Origin: UBA5862 sp002408105
GTDB lineage: Bacteria; Pseudomonadota; Gammaproteobacteria; Pseudomonadales; UBA5862
Assembly (NCBI GenBank): GCA_034189125.1
Contig: JAXHVB010000029.1
Coordinates: 1 to 13,981 of the forward strand
Length of the DNA: 13,981 bases
Direction: 5' to 3'
The notes below the pieces were generated by a model. That model was not told where the DNA came from. It was given only the letters and a program-made list of their open reading frames with translations, and ran no database searches. The position numbers were made by a program, and so were the translations under genes. Each line of letters begins with the position of its first letter. Position 1 is the first letter of the stretch. Below, piece by piece: positions 7,149 to 13,780 of this stretch.

Positions 7149-7466
7149 TCACTCGAGGATTTCGAGCAGCACGCAGCCATGCAGGTGCCGGCCCTCTGGG
7201 GCGGGGTCGCACCGGGTGACCTCGACCAACGCACGAAAGTCCGGCGATTCCAACCGCTCGCCATAGGCCGAGGCCACGGTGGCCCGGGCCACCGTGCCCG
7301 TCTCCAGTGCTTCCTCCAACTCGACCAGCATGCCAGCGCCGCTGAGGTTGCGGCAGACCCCGATGATTTCGCGCCGCGGCTGGTTCAGCGTCAGACGAAT
7401 CTCTGTGTTGACGCGCAGGCGGATGAAGTCACGCTGCTCGGATTGGCGGGGGGATGTTGGGGGCAT
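7149..7466 (-). CDS. Single-domain PilZ protein (c-di-GMP receptor candidate)
   Basis: This 105-residue cytoplasmic protein is essentially one PilZ domain. The c-di-GMP-binding signatures are both present: RxxxR as R12-D-F-I-R16 and (D/N)xSxxG as N40-L-S-G-A-G45. It probably binds the second messenger cyclic di-GMP and passes the signal to an unidentified partner in motility, surface or exopolysaccharide control. The ATG at 7466 is chosen because AAGGAG lies seven bases upstream (7479-7474); a longer reading from 7565 would overlap the TerB-like gene. It follows the TerB-like gene by 34 bases on the same strand, so the two are probably co-transcribed. It converges on mlaA with a 34-base gap. 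Confidence 0.88.
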   Translation of the reverse strand: MPPTSPRQSEQRDFIRLRVNTEIRLTLNQPRREIIGVCRNLSGAGMLVELEEALETGTVARATVASAYGERLESPDFRALVEVTRCDPAPEGRHLHGCVLLEILE

Positions 7467-7500
7467 GGAACGGCTCCTTGGTGGCGGTTGAGCGCCAAAG

Positions 7501-7977
7501 TCAGGGTTGGCCAGGCCGAGACGACTGACTGGCTTCGGCATTGAGCTTGGCGCGAATGAAGTCACTGTGGCTGATGTACAGCAGGTCCGCCACTTTGCGA
7601 ATCAGGTGCTCCTCGTACCGGTCAATGGTGCCATCGGCGAAGGCCACCCGCCACATTGAGGTCAGCAGCTCGACTTTCTGTAGGTAGCTGTAGTGCTCGT
7701 GGATCAGGCTGGTGAACTGGTACAAGGATGTCGAATCGGCTTGCTCGGCCTCTGCCAGTTCGAACAGTTCGTCGAGCTCAGCGCCATCCAGCTCAAAGCA
7801 CCGCTGCAACAGTGCGCGCAGGGTCTGGTGCTCGCGCTCGTCAATGCTGTGGTCGGCGCGCGTCACCTCGATCAAGAGCGCAGCTGAAGCAAGGCGCAAC
7901 CGATTCTCGACGGTTGCGGTGTTCTCGTTGGTGCCGGGGCGCAGCCGGTCAAAGTAGGTGCGAATGGCGCTGAGCAT
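7501..7977 (-). CDS. TerB-like (tellurite-resistance family) protein
   Basis: This 158-residue, helix-rich acidic protein resembles the TerB/DjlA N-terminal-like domain. Two acidic motifs of the type A-D-x-x-I-D-x-x-E are visible: RADHSIDEREH (40-50) and FADGTIDRYEEH (113-124). In TerB these surround a metal site that binds Ca2+-like ions. The cellular role of stand-alone TerB proteins is unknown, and no other ter gene is nearby, so tellurite resistance should not be assumed. The start is the ATG at 7977 with GAGG five bases upstream (7986-7983); an in-frame TTG at 7992 is less likely. It lies 47 bases downstream of dusA and 34 bases upstream of the PilZ gene. Confidence 0.85.
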   Translation of the reverse strand: MLSAIRTYFDRLRPGTNENTATVENRLRLASAALLIEVTRADHSIDEREHQTLRALLQRCFELDGAELDELFELAEAEQADSTSLYQFTSLIHEHYSYLQKVELLTSMWRVAFADGTIDRYEEHLIRKVADLLYISHSDFIRAKLNAEASQSSRPGQP

Positions 7978-7999
7978 CAAGACCTCGATCAAACGTACA

Positions 8000-8028
8000 A
8001 CTTTCTAAATTGCAGCGGCTGAAGTCAA
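8000..8028 (-). promoter_or_regulatory. Candidate promoter for the terB-pilZ pair
   Basis: On the minus strand TTGACT (8028-8023, five of six matches to the -35) is separated by 17 bases from GAAAGT (8005-8000, a weak -10). The -35 overlaps the dusA stop codon. If active, it would start transcription near 7993, just before the GAGG ribosome site. Confidence 0.3.
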
Positions 8029-9032
8029 CCGGGGGAGCCTGCCCCTGCGCGCTGCACGTCCATGGGGCAGTGCTGCAGGCAAGACACGGCCTCCAGCAGA
8101 ACCTGTAGGTCGAACTTGCGCTTAGGGCCTTCCGTGCTCAGGTGGCGGCGAAACGCACGTGCGCCGGGCTGGCCCTGGAAGAGTCCGAGCCAGTGGCGGG
8201 TCATGGCGTGCAATGGGGTACCGCGCGCCAGTTCCGTTTCCACGTAGGGAACCAGCCGTTCGACAATTTGGTGCTCGCTGGTGGCGGGGTTTGACTCACC
8301 AAACAGCCGGCTGTCCGTGTGCAGCAGGATGCCAGGGTGGTGATAGGCGGCCCGCCCCAGCATACAGCCGTCGACTTGCACGAGCGCGGTTGCAGCGGCA
8401 TCGAGGTTTGCTAGGCCGCCATTGAGTTCGATGGCGAGCTGCGGGAATGCACGTTTGAGGCTGTAGACACGGTCGTATTGAAGCGGGGGGACTTCGCGGT
8501 TCTGTTTGGGGCTAAGACCCTGCAGCCAAGCCTTGCGGGCGTGCACCACAACCCGCTCGACGCCAGCTTCCTCCAACATGCCAACGAAGGCGTGCAACTC
8601 CAGGTCTGAGTCGCACTCGTCCACCCCCAGGCGGATCTTGGCAGTGATCGGCAAGTCGGTGCTACCGCACATTGCACCAATACAGTCGCGCACCAATTCC
8701 GGCTCTTTCATCAGGCACGCGCCGAACCGGCCGGCTTGGACGCGGTCGCTGGGACATCCGAGATTCAGGTTGATTTCGTCGTAGCCGTACTCCGCTCCGA
8801 TCTTCGTCGCGGTGGCCAGCAACTCGGGCTCGCAGCCGCCCAACTGAAGCGAGACTGGGTGTTCGGCTGGATTCATTTCCAGCAGCCGATCGCGGTCGCC
8901 ATGCACCACCGCAGCTGCCGCAATCATTTCTGTATACAGCCACAGGTGACGGCTGAACTGGCGGAGAAAATACCGCTCGTGGCGGTCGGTCCAGTCCATC
9001 ATGGGGGCAACGCTGAGCCGCATCTTGTACAT
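8025..9032 (-). CDS. dusA: tRNA-dihydrouridine(20/20a) synthase DusA
   Basis: DusA uses FMN and NADPH to reduce uridine to dihydrouridine at positions 20 and 20a of the tRNA D-loop. The 335-residue protein starts with RLSVAPMMDWTDRHERYFLR (5-24), the FMN-barrel opening typical of DusA. It continues with EHPVSLQLGG (57-66), DEINLNLGCPSDRVQ (85-99) carrying catalytic C93, VVHARKAWLQGLSPKQNRE (162-180), and LNGGL and GRAAYHHPG phosphate-binding segments. The match to the E. coli protein is close enough to separate it from DusB and DusC. ATG 9032 is chosen because homology begins just after it; TTG 9083 would add 17 unsupported residues. It may lead an operon with the terB-like and pilZ genes. 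Confidence 0.95.
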   Translation of the reverse strand: MYKMRLSVAPMMDWTDRHERYFLRQFSRHLWLYTEMIAAAAVVHGDRDRLLEMNPAEHPVSLQLGGCEPELLATATKIGAEYGYDEINLNLGCPSDRVQAGRFGACLMKEPELVRDCIGAMCGSTDLPITAKIRLGVDECDSDLELHAFVGMLEEAGVERVVVHARKAWLQGLSPKQNREVPPLQYDRVYSLKRAFPQLAIELNGGLANLDAAATALVQVDGCMLGRAAYHHPGILLHTDSRLFGESNPATSEHQIVERLVPYVETELARGTPLHAMTRHWLGLFQGQPGARAFRRHLSTEGPKRKFDLQVLLEAVSCLQHCPMDVQRAGAGSPG

Positions 9033-9052
9033 GAAAGCTTCGGTTGGGCAAC

Positions 9053-9065
9053 GCGACTGAGTCGC
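9053..9065. repeat. Perfect 13-base palindrome upstream of dusA
   Basis: GCGACT-G-AGTCGC is a perfect inverted repeat 20 bases before the dusA ATG. It would fall in the dusA leader as a small hairpin next to the ribosome site, or act as a DNA operator between dusA and the divergent zinc cluster. Function is unknown. Confidence 0.5.
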
Positions 9066-9101
9066 CAGCGCACGCGGGTTCAATTCGGGTTTGGGGGCGC
9101 A

Positions 9102-9130
9102 ATCCTACAGGGCCTTCCGGCGCGCGCCAA
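9102..9130 (-). promoter_or_regulatory. Candidate dusA promoter
   Basis: On the minus strand TTGGCG (9130-9125) and TAGGAT (9107-9102) are separated by exactly 17 bases, and a TG directly precedes the -10. Start of transcription would be near 9095, giving a leader of about 60 bases. The -35 overlaps a CGCCA-A-TGGCG palindrome (9125-9135). Confidence 0.45.
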
Positions 9131-9154
9131 TGGCGTCTTCTGTAGGGGGGCGAC

Positions 9155-9184
9155 TTGGCAGCCCAGCGCGCTGTCAATTAGTAT
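9155..9184 (+). promoter_or_regulatory. Candidate promoter of the zinc-uptake cluster
   Basis: TTGGCA (9155-9160, five of six matches) is followed after 18 bases by TAGTAT (9179-9184, four of six). Transcription would start near 9191, about 23 bases before the ATG of the first gene. A zinc-responsive Zur site would be expected to overlap it, but I see no clear Zur palindrome. Confidence 0.4.
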
Positions 9185-9213
9185 GCCGCTTTTGCCGATT
9201 GATCCTCCCCGTG

Positions 9214-9537
9214 ATGCTCTTCGCCGTTTTAGCCAAGTGGCCCGCCCGTTGGCGCATTGCGCTGGCTGTGGGCCTGCTGATGGGCGCGCAAGGCCTGTCG
9301 CAGGTCCACGCGACATCCCATTTTGACGACCTCGGAACGGCACCCTTCGCTGCTGAGGACTGTGACCTCTGCACCCTCGCGGGCAACCTGCAGCCGCCGC
9401 TAATACCGACAGACTGGTGTCTGGGGGTCGCCCCATCCAGCGCTGTCGTGTCCCATGCACCCCCGCCGCCTGCCGGGGATCCGCACCACCGGCTCCCGGG
9501 TGCCCGGGCCCCACCCCTGGCGATTTCTACACCCTGA
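9214..9537 (+). CDS. Small secreted Cys-x-x-Cys protein, first gene of zinc cluster
   Basis: This predicted 107-residue protein has a basic N terminus, one hydrophobic segment (about 15-27) and a likely cleavage site near QVHA, so it is probably exported. The mature part has SHFDDLG, then CDLCTL around residues 50-55, and a proline-rich tail with HH and a RAPPL motif. This layout resembles small DUF2946-type proteins often found beside metal-uptake genes; I make that link from pattern memory only. The first ATG of the hydrophobic reading, 9214, is chosen, although GTG 9211 is possible and no strong ribosome site is seen. Its cysteines and histidines could bind zinc or copper. The outer-membrane gene follows after 57 bases, suggesting one operon. 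Confidence 0.65.
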   Translation: MLFAVLAKWPARWRIALAVGLLMGAQGLSQVHATSHFDDLGTAPFAAEDCDLCTLAGNLQPPLIPTDWCLGVAPSSAVVSHAPPPPAGDPHHRLPGARAPPLAISTP

Positions 9538-9594
9538 CCTCGATCCGCGCCCGGCCACTGTCGGGCCGCAGTACGTTGCCTGTGGAGAATTGCC

Positions 9595-10920
9595 ATGATG
9601 TTTGGACCCATGACGGCCGTCCGTACGGCCGCATTCCCGATGTTTTTGACGGCCTTGGCCGGTGCTTTGCCGGTGGTCGCTGCGCCAGAGCGCGGCGCTG
9701 CTGACCGCGACCACGAAACCCGAATCCAGGCGTTGGAGGCGCGGTTGGCGGCCGCGGAATCCAGGGCTGACAACCGTTTCAACCCGGCCGTGAGCCTGGT
9801 ACTGCAAGGCGGATGGGCCGCCTTCGACCAACCAGCGGAGTCGGTTGAGTGGCCGGGACTCCCCCTCGGCGGTGAGGCCGGGCCTCACCCTGAGGGGCTT
9901 GCTCTCTGGGAGAGTGAGCTGACCGCCTCGGCCAACATCGACCATTTGTTTTTCGGCCAGGCCACGCTTGGGTTTCACGAGCACGACGGCGAGACGGAAA
10001 CCGATGTGGAGGAGGCGTTCATCGAAACCCTGGCGTTGCCCGCGGGCCTGGGTGTGCGGATGGGCCGGTTTTACTCGGACCTTGGATACCTGAACGGGCG
10101 CCACAGCCACGCTTGGGATTTCGCCGACGCGCCGATGGTCTATCAGGCGCTGCTCGGAGGGCAGTATGGCGATGACGGCCTGCGGGCGACCTGGCTGGCG
10201 CCGGTCTCTTCAGTGTTGATGGAGGTCGGAGCAGAGTTGTTCCGTGGTGGTGCCTACCCGGCGGGTGGCCTGGACGGCGACGTAGGCGCGGTTTGGCTCG
10301 GTTTCGTCCGCCTTGGCGGTGACCTGGGTGTGCTGCACAGCTGGCAACTCAGTGTCAGCCATGGAGAGATTGATGTCGATGCGCGTGCGGCCGGCGGCCA
10401 CGATGACCACGACCACGCAGGCCCCGTGTTTTCCGGGGATGCAACACTGAGTGCCGTCAGCGCGGTGTGGAAAACGCAGCTCTCCAAGGGACGTTCGTGG
10501 GTCCTTCAGGCCGAGTACCTGTACCGCGATGAAAACGGCTTTGTGGACCTGGTCGAAGATTCCGGTGCCGCTCAGTTCGGCTACGACGGCGAGCAGGACG
10601 GCGGCTACATCCAAACACTGTATCAGTTTCGCCCGCGCTGGCGTGCCGGGTTTCGCTACGACTGGGTGGGCGCAGACAACCAGTTGGTGGCGCTGAGCAA
10701 CACAACCGGGGAGGCGGATGACGATGTGGCCGAGGAGACGGGCCTGGTGTCCGCTGGCGACGACCCCAGCCGCTGGGCCCTGATGTTGGACTGGTCGCCC
10801 AGTGAGTTCAGCCGGTTGCGGCTGCAATACGCCCAGGCAGAGGTCGACGACCGCAGCGATGACCAGGTCCACCTGCAGTACATTGTCACCCTTGGCGCCC
10901 ACGGCGCCCACCGCTTCTAG
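9595..10920 (+). CDS. Histidine-rich outer-membrane beta-barrel protein of zinc cluster
   Basis: This 441-residue protein has a signal peptide (cleavage near residue 30, PVVAA), a short coiled-coil segment with heptad spacing (DHETRIQALEARLAAAESRA, 39-58), then a long alternating beta-strand region ending in Phe (HGAHRF), as expected for an outer-membrane barrel. His-rich segments are placed like loops or pore residues: FHEHDGE (127-133), NGRHSHAWDF (167-176) and GGHDDHDHAGP (267-277). There is no TonB box or plug domain, so it is not a ZnuD-type receptor. A metal-selective porin role in passing zinc to the ZnuA-like protein is inferred from these segments and from gene order. The ATG at 9595 has GGAG seven bases upstream. 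Confidence 0.8.
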   Translation: MMFGPMTAVRTAAFPMFLTALAGALPVVAAPERGAADRDHETRIQALEARLAAAESRADNRFNPAVSLVLQGGWAAFDQPAESVEWPGLPLGGEAGPHPEGLALWESELTASANIDHLFFGQATLGFHEHDGETETDVEEAFIETLALPAGLGVRMGRFYSDLGYLNGRHSHAWDFADAPMVYQALLGGQYGDDGLRATWLAPVSSVLMEVGAELFRGGAYPAGGLDGDVGAVWLGFVRLGGDLGVLHSWQLSVSHGEIDVDARAAGGHDDHDHAGPVFSGDATLSAVSAVWKTQLSKGRSWVLQAEYLYRDENGFVDLVEDSGAAQFGYDGEQDGGYIQTLYQFRPRWRAGFRYDWVGADNQLVALSNTTGEADDDVAEETGLVSAGDDPSRWALMLDWSPSEFSRLRLQYAQAEVDDRSDDQVHLQYIVTLGAHGAHRF

Positions 10921-10932
10921 GGGGAGATTGCC

Positions 10933-11841
10933 ATGGCCACCCACATTGACTGGCGGGCTTGGGCACTTTCCGCCGGACTGGGCCTTTTGGGGGCACCCCT
11001 GGCCTCGGCGCAGTTGCAGGTGTTTGCCTGTGAGCCGGAGTGGGCCGCACTGGCGCAGGAGCTCGGTGGCGAAGAAGTGGACGTCTACAGCGCCACCCAC
11101 CCCGGCATGGATCCACACCATGTCCAGGCCAAGCCATCCCTGGTCGCACGGCTGAGGGCGGCGGACCTGAGCGTCTGTACCGGAGCTGGTCTGGAGGTGG
11201 GCTGGCTGCCTCTGGTACAACGGCGCGCGCGCAACGCACGCGTGCTGCCGGGCGCGCCTGGTCACTTCGAAGCGGCTGCAGAGGTGGACCTGCTCGACAG
11301 GCCCGCGCGACTGGACCGCGCCGATGGAGACTTGCACGGGGAGGGCAACCCGCATGTTCTGCTGGATCCGAGGCGCTTGGAACAAATCGCGCGGTCGCTA
11401 GTGCTAAGGCTTCAACAGTTGGATCCAGAGAACGCTCACCGCCATCGGGCGCGCTGGGATGCGTTCCAAGCTCGCTGGCGCGAGGCCGAAGCCCGCTGGT
11501 CCCGCCAGTCAACGCCTTTGCGGGGACGCCGGGCCATTGTCCACCACCAGGAGTGGGTCTACCTGTTCGACTGGCTCGGTATCGAGCGGGTGGCGGCGCT
11601 CGAACCCAAGCCGGGGGTGCCGCCGTCGTTGCAACACCTGTCCGCGCTGGCGGAACTCCCAGTGGCGGATTGGGTGGTCGTCTCCCCGTTGGACGACCCC
11701 AAGGCGGCACACTGGTTGAGTGCGCGCACCGGGGCACCAGTGGTGGTGCTGCCGCACACGGTGGGGGCTTTGGACGGAGCCGACGACCTGGTGCTGTTGT
11801 TCGACGTGGTTGTTGCAGCGTTGCTGCAGGCCTTGCGGTAA
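10933..11841 (+). CDS. znuA: ZnuA-like zinc ABC transporter substrate-binding protein
   Basis: This 302-residue periplasmic protein belongs to the cluster A-I metal-binding family (ZnuA/TroA). A signal peptide ends at LASA (26), followed by LQVFACEPEWAALAQELGG (28-46), a variant of the family start that carries C33. Probable metal ligands are H62/H63 (DPHHVQAKP), H141 (GNPHVLLDP), H204/H205 (VHHQEW) and D254/D255 (PLDDP). The TALEPKPG-like segment AALEPKPGVPP (221-231) is also conserved. It lacks the long His/Asp-rich loop of E. coli ZnuA. Zinc is the likeliest substrate; manganese cannot be excluded. GGGAGATTGCC precedes the ATG, 12 bases after the barrel gene. The stop overlaps the permease start (TAATG). 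Confidence 0.9.
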   Translation: MATHIDWRAWALSAGLGLLGAPLASAQLQVFACEPEWAALAQELGGEEVDVYSATHPGMDPHHVQAKPSLVARLRAADLSVCTGAGLEVGWLPLVQRRARNARVLPGAPGHFEAAAEVDLLDRPARLDRADGDLHGEGNPHVLLDPRRLEQIARSLVLRLQQLDPENAHRHRARWDAFQARWREAEARWSRQSTPLRGRRAIVHHQEWVYLFDWLGIERVAALEPKPGVPPSLQHLSALAELPVADWVVVSPLDDPKAAHWLSARTGAPVVVLPHTVGALDGADDLVLLFDVVVAALLQALR

Positions 11842-12593
11842 TGGGCGCTGGAATGGACCTGTGGCTGCCGCCGGTGTTGGCGGCTGCCCTGGTGTTGGCC
11901 ACCCATGTGCCCCTGGGGCAAGAGGTGATTCGCCGTGGCATCATCTTTCTGGATCTTGCCACGGCGCAACTGGCTGCGCTTGGGGCGGTGCTGGTGGCTG
12001 TGACCTTGGACTCAGCAAGCCCCGTTGTCACCCAAGCTGCGGCCTTCGCGGTGGCGCTGTTTGGCGCATTCGGTTTTCGGTGGGTGGAACGCCGGTTTCC
12101 CGCTTTGGTGGAGGCGGTCATCGGGGTGGTGTTCGTGTTGGCAGTGACTGCGGTCATGCTGGTGTTGGCCACCGACCCCCATGGCGGAGAACGGCTAACG
12201 GACTTGCTGGCCGGCCAGTTGCTCTGGGTCGCCTATGCGGACCTCGCTTGGCCAGCCGCTGTCACCGTCGCCGTCCTCTTGTTGTGGCGCGGGGGTGCGC
12301 CAGGCCCCACTTCCGCCTGGTTCTTCGCCCTGTTTGCGGTGGCGGTGACCGTTTCGGTGCAACTGATCGGGGTGTACCTGGTGTTTGCAAGCCTGATCAT
12401 TCCCGCCCTGGGTGCCCACGCACACCCATGGGGTCGGTGGCTTGCTTACGCGATCGGGGCGGCCGGGTATGGGCTTGGGTTGGGTACCTCTTGGTGTGCC
12501 GACTTGCCAGCGGGGCCTGCAGTGGTGTGGGGGCTAGCGGTTGCTGCGGGCGTGCTGCGGATGGCTGGCGCTTTTCTGATCCGGCTGGCGTAG
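11841..12593 (+). CDS. znuB: ZnuB-like zinc ABC transporter permease
   Basis: This 250-residue inner-membrane protein belongs to the ABC-3 permease family that carries Zn2+ or Mn2+ from a ZnuA-type protein. It has about seven hydrophobic segments. The motif VPLGQEVIRRGIIFLDLATAQLAALG (24-48, read as LG..VIRRG then DLA.AQ) and IGVYLVFASLIIPALG (176-191) near the C terminus are family hallmarks. It is at the short end of the family. The ATG at 11841 overlaps the znuA stop; ATG 11853, with GGA just before it, is an alternative. The open frame extends far upstream within znuA but that part is out of frame with the real gene and not coding. No ATPase gene is adjacent, so it must pair with a ZnuC encoded elsewhere. 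Confidence 0.88.
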   Translation: MGAGMDLWLPPVLAAALVLATHVPLGQEVIRRGIIFLDLATAQLAALGAVLVAVTLDSASPVVTQAAAFAVALFGAFGFRWVERRFPALVEAVIGVVFVLAVTAVMLVLATDPHGGERLTDLLAGQLLWVAYADLAWPAAVTVAVLLLWRGGAPGPTSAWFFALFAVAVTVSVQLIGVYLVFASLIIPALGAHAHPWGRWLAYAIGAAGYGLGLGTSWCADLPAGPAVVWGLAVAAGVLRMAGAFLIRLA

Positions 12594-12622
12594 CCGGGGT
12601 CTGAGTCCCGCCCGGCCCAGGG

Positions 12623-13780
12623 CTAGGTTTGCCCACGTACGGGCCGCACCAGCCACTCGCCAAGGCGTTGAAGGGGCCCGCGTTTGCGCCAGCTTTCGCG
12701 GGTCAGCTGTTGGCATTGTTTCAGGTCTTGATCGAAGTGGTGATCGAGTTTGCTGACCGTGGCGGCTTCGAGCACCAGCATGACGATTTCATCGTCTTTG
12801 CGCATGGAGCGTTGGTTGAAGTTGGCCGATCCGATGCAGGCCAGACAGGCATCAACGGTCACTGCCTTGACGTGGAACATTGTGGCCTCGTAGCGGTATA
12901 TCTCAACGCCACCCCGCAAAAGCTCCGCGACATCATCTTCCGTCGCGAGCTGAGAAACCCGTTCATCGTGGTGTTGTCCAGGCATCATGACTTGCACCTG
13001 GACGCCGCGCTCGGCGGCCGCGACCAGGAGCGCGCGCATTTGGGCATCTGGAACAAAATAGGCTGATGCGATCCGAAGTCGTGTTTGTGCAGACTGGACC
13101 AAGGTTCGCAGCACCGTGGCGACGTCGCTCCAGCCGATGGAGGCCGTGGCACGGATGACTTGCACGGGTGCTGAACCGGACCCTTCCAGGCGGGGCATGC
13201 GCTGCGCGTCCAGGTACTCGGCACCGCCAGCCTCCGCCCAGTTGCCGAGAAAGGCCGCCATCAGTCCATAGACTGCGGGCCCTTCGATGCGAAAGTGGGT
13301 GTCGCGCCACTCACTGGTGTTGCGGGCGTCGCCTTCCCATTCCTCGGCGATGCCAACCCCGCCCGTGAAGCCGGTTGCCCGGTCGCAGACCAGAACTTTG
13401 CGGTGGGTGCGGTGGTCCGCCACCCAAAACCGCCAGCGCACCGGTTCGCGAAACCACCGCACGTCGACCCCGGCGTCTTTCATGCCATGAATCCATTCCT
13501 GGCGCATCTGTGCTGCGCCCACGGCGTCCAGCAGCAACCGCACCTCGATCCCTGCCTGTGCGCGCCTGCTGAGCGCAGTGGCGAAGCGTTCAGCAATGTC
13601 GCCGGTCCAATAGACGTAGGTCAGCATGTCGATCGAGTGTTCGGCGCGCTCAATGGCGTTGAGCATGGCGGGGAAGATATCGACCCCATTTCGCAGCACT
13701 TCGATGCGGTTGCCGGTCGAAAAAGGGACGCCGAGTGTTCCTTCAAGCCCTTGTTGCCACAATTGTTCTTTCCGATTCAT
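12623..13780 (-). CDS. Phospholipase-D family cardiolipin synthase homologue
   Basis: This 385-residue protein has two HKD motifs of the phospholipase D superfamily: H126-R-K128 with D133 and following GG (FTGGVGI), and H303-V-K305 with D310 and GSAN (317-320). Bacterial proteins of this type join two phosphatidylglycerols, or a phosphatidylglycerol and another lipid, to make cardiolipin at the inner membrane. It lacks N-terminal membrane segments, so it resembles ClsB-type enzymes (soluble or peripheral) more than ClsA. Paired aromatic and AHRTHRKV blocks support the lipid-synthase branch, but a PLD nuclease or other phosphatidyltransferase is possible. ATG 13780 is preceded by AGGA about ten bases upstream. 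It converges on znuB with a 29-base gap that shows no terminator. Confidence 0.87.
   Translation of the reverse strand: MNRKEQLWQQGLEGTLGVPFSTGNRIEVLRNGVDIFPAMLNAIERAEHSIDMLTYVYWTGDIAERFATALSRRAQAGIEVRLLLDAVGAAQMRQEWIHGMKDAGVDVRWFREPVRWRFWVADHRTHRKVLVCDRATGFTGGVGIAEEWEGDARNTSEWRDTHFRIEGPAVYGLMAAFLGNWAEAGGAEYLDAQRMPRLEGSGSAPVQVIRATASIGWSDVATVLRTLVQSAQTRLRIASAYFVPDAQMRALLVAAAERGVQVQVMMPGQHHDERVSQLATEDDVAELLRGGVEIYRYEATMFHVKAVTVDACLACIGSANFNQRSMRKDDEIVMLVLEAATVSKLDHHFDQDLKQCQQLTRESWRKRGPLQRLGEWLVRPVRGQT

Noticed and set aside
9033..9213. Zur-binding site upstream of the zinc cluster
   Set aside because: Expected on biological grounds, but no sequence near the candidate promoter resembles the AT-rich Zur palindrome closely enough to call.
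11040..11840. N-terminal extension of the permease reading frame
   Set aside because: It overlaps znuA in another frame and translates to Gly/Arg/Pro-rich sequence. Family similarity begins only at 11841.
10210..12172. Long antisense open frames (10210-11385 and 10886-12172, minus strand)
   Set aside because: They lie opposite the barrel, znuA and znuB genes. Their translations are rich in Arg, Pro, Ala and Gln with no domain motifs, as expected for shadow frames in high-GC DNA.
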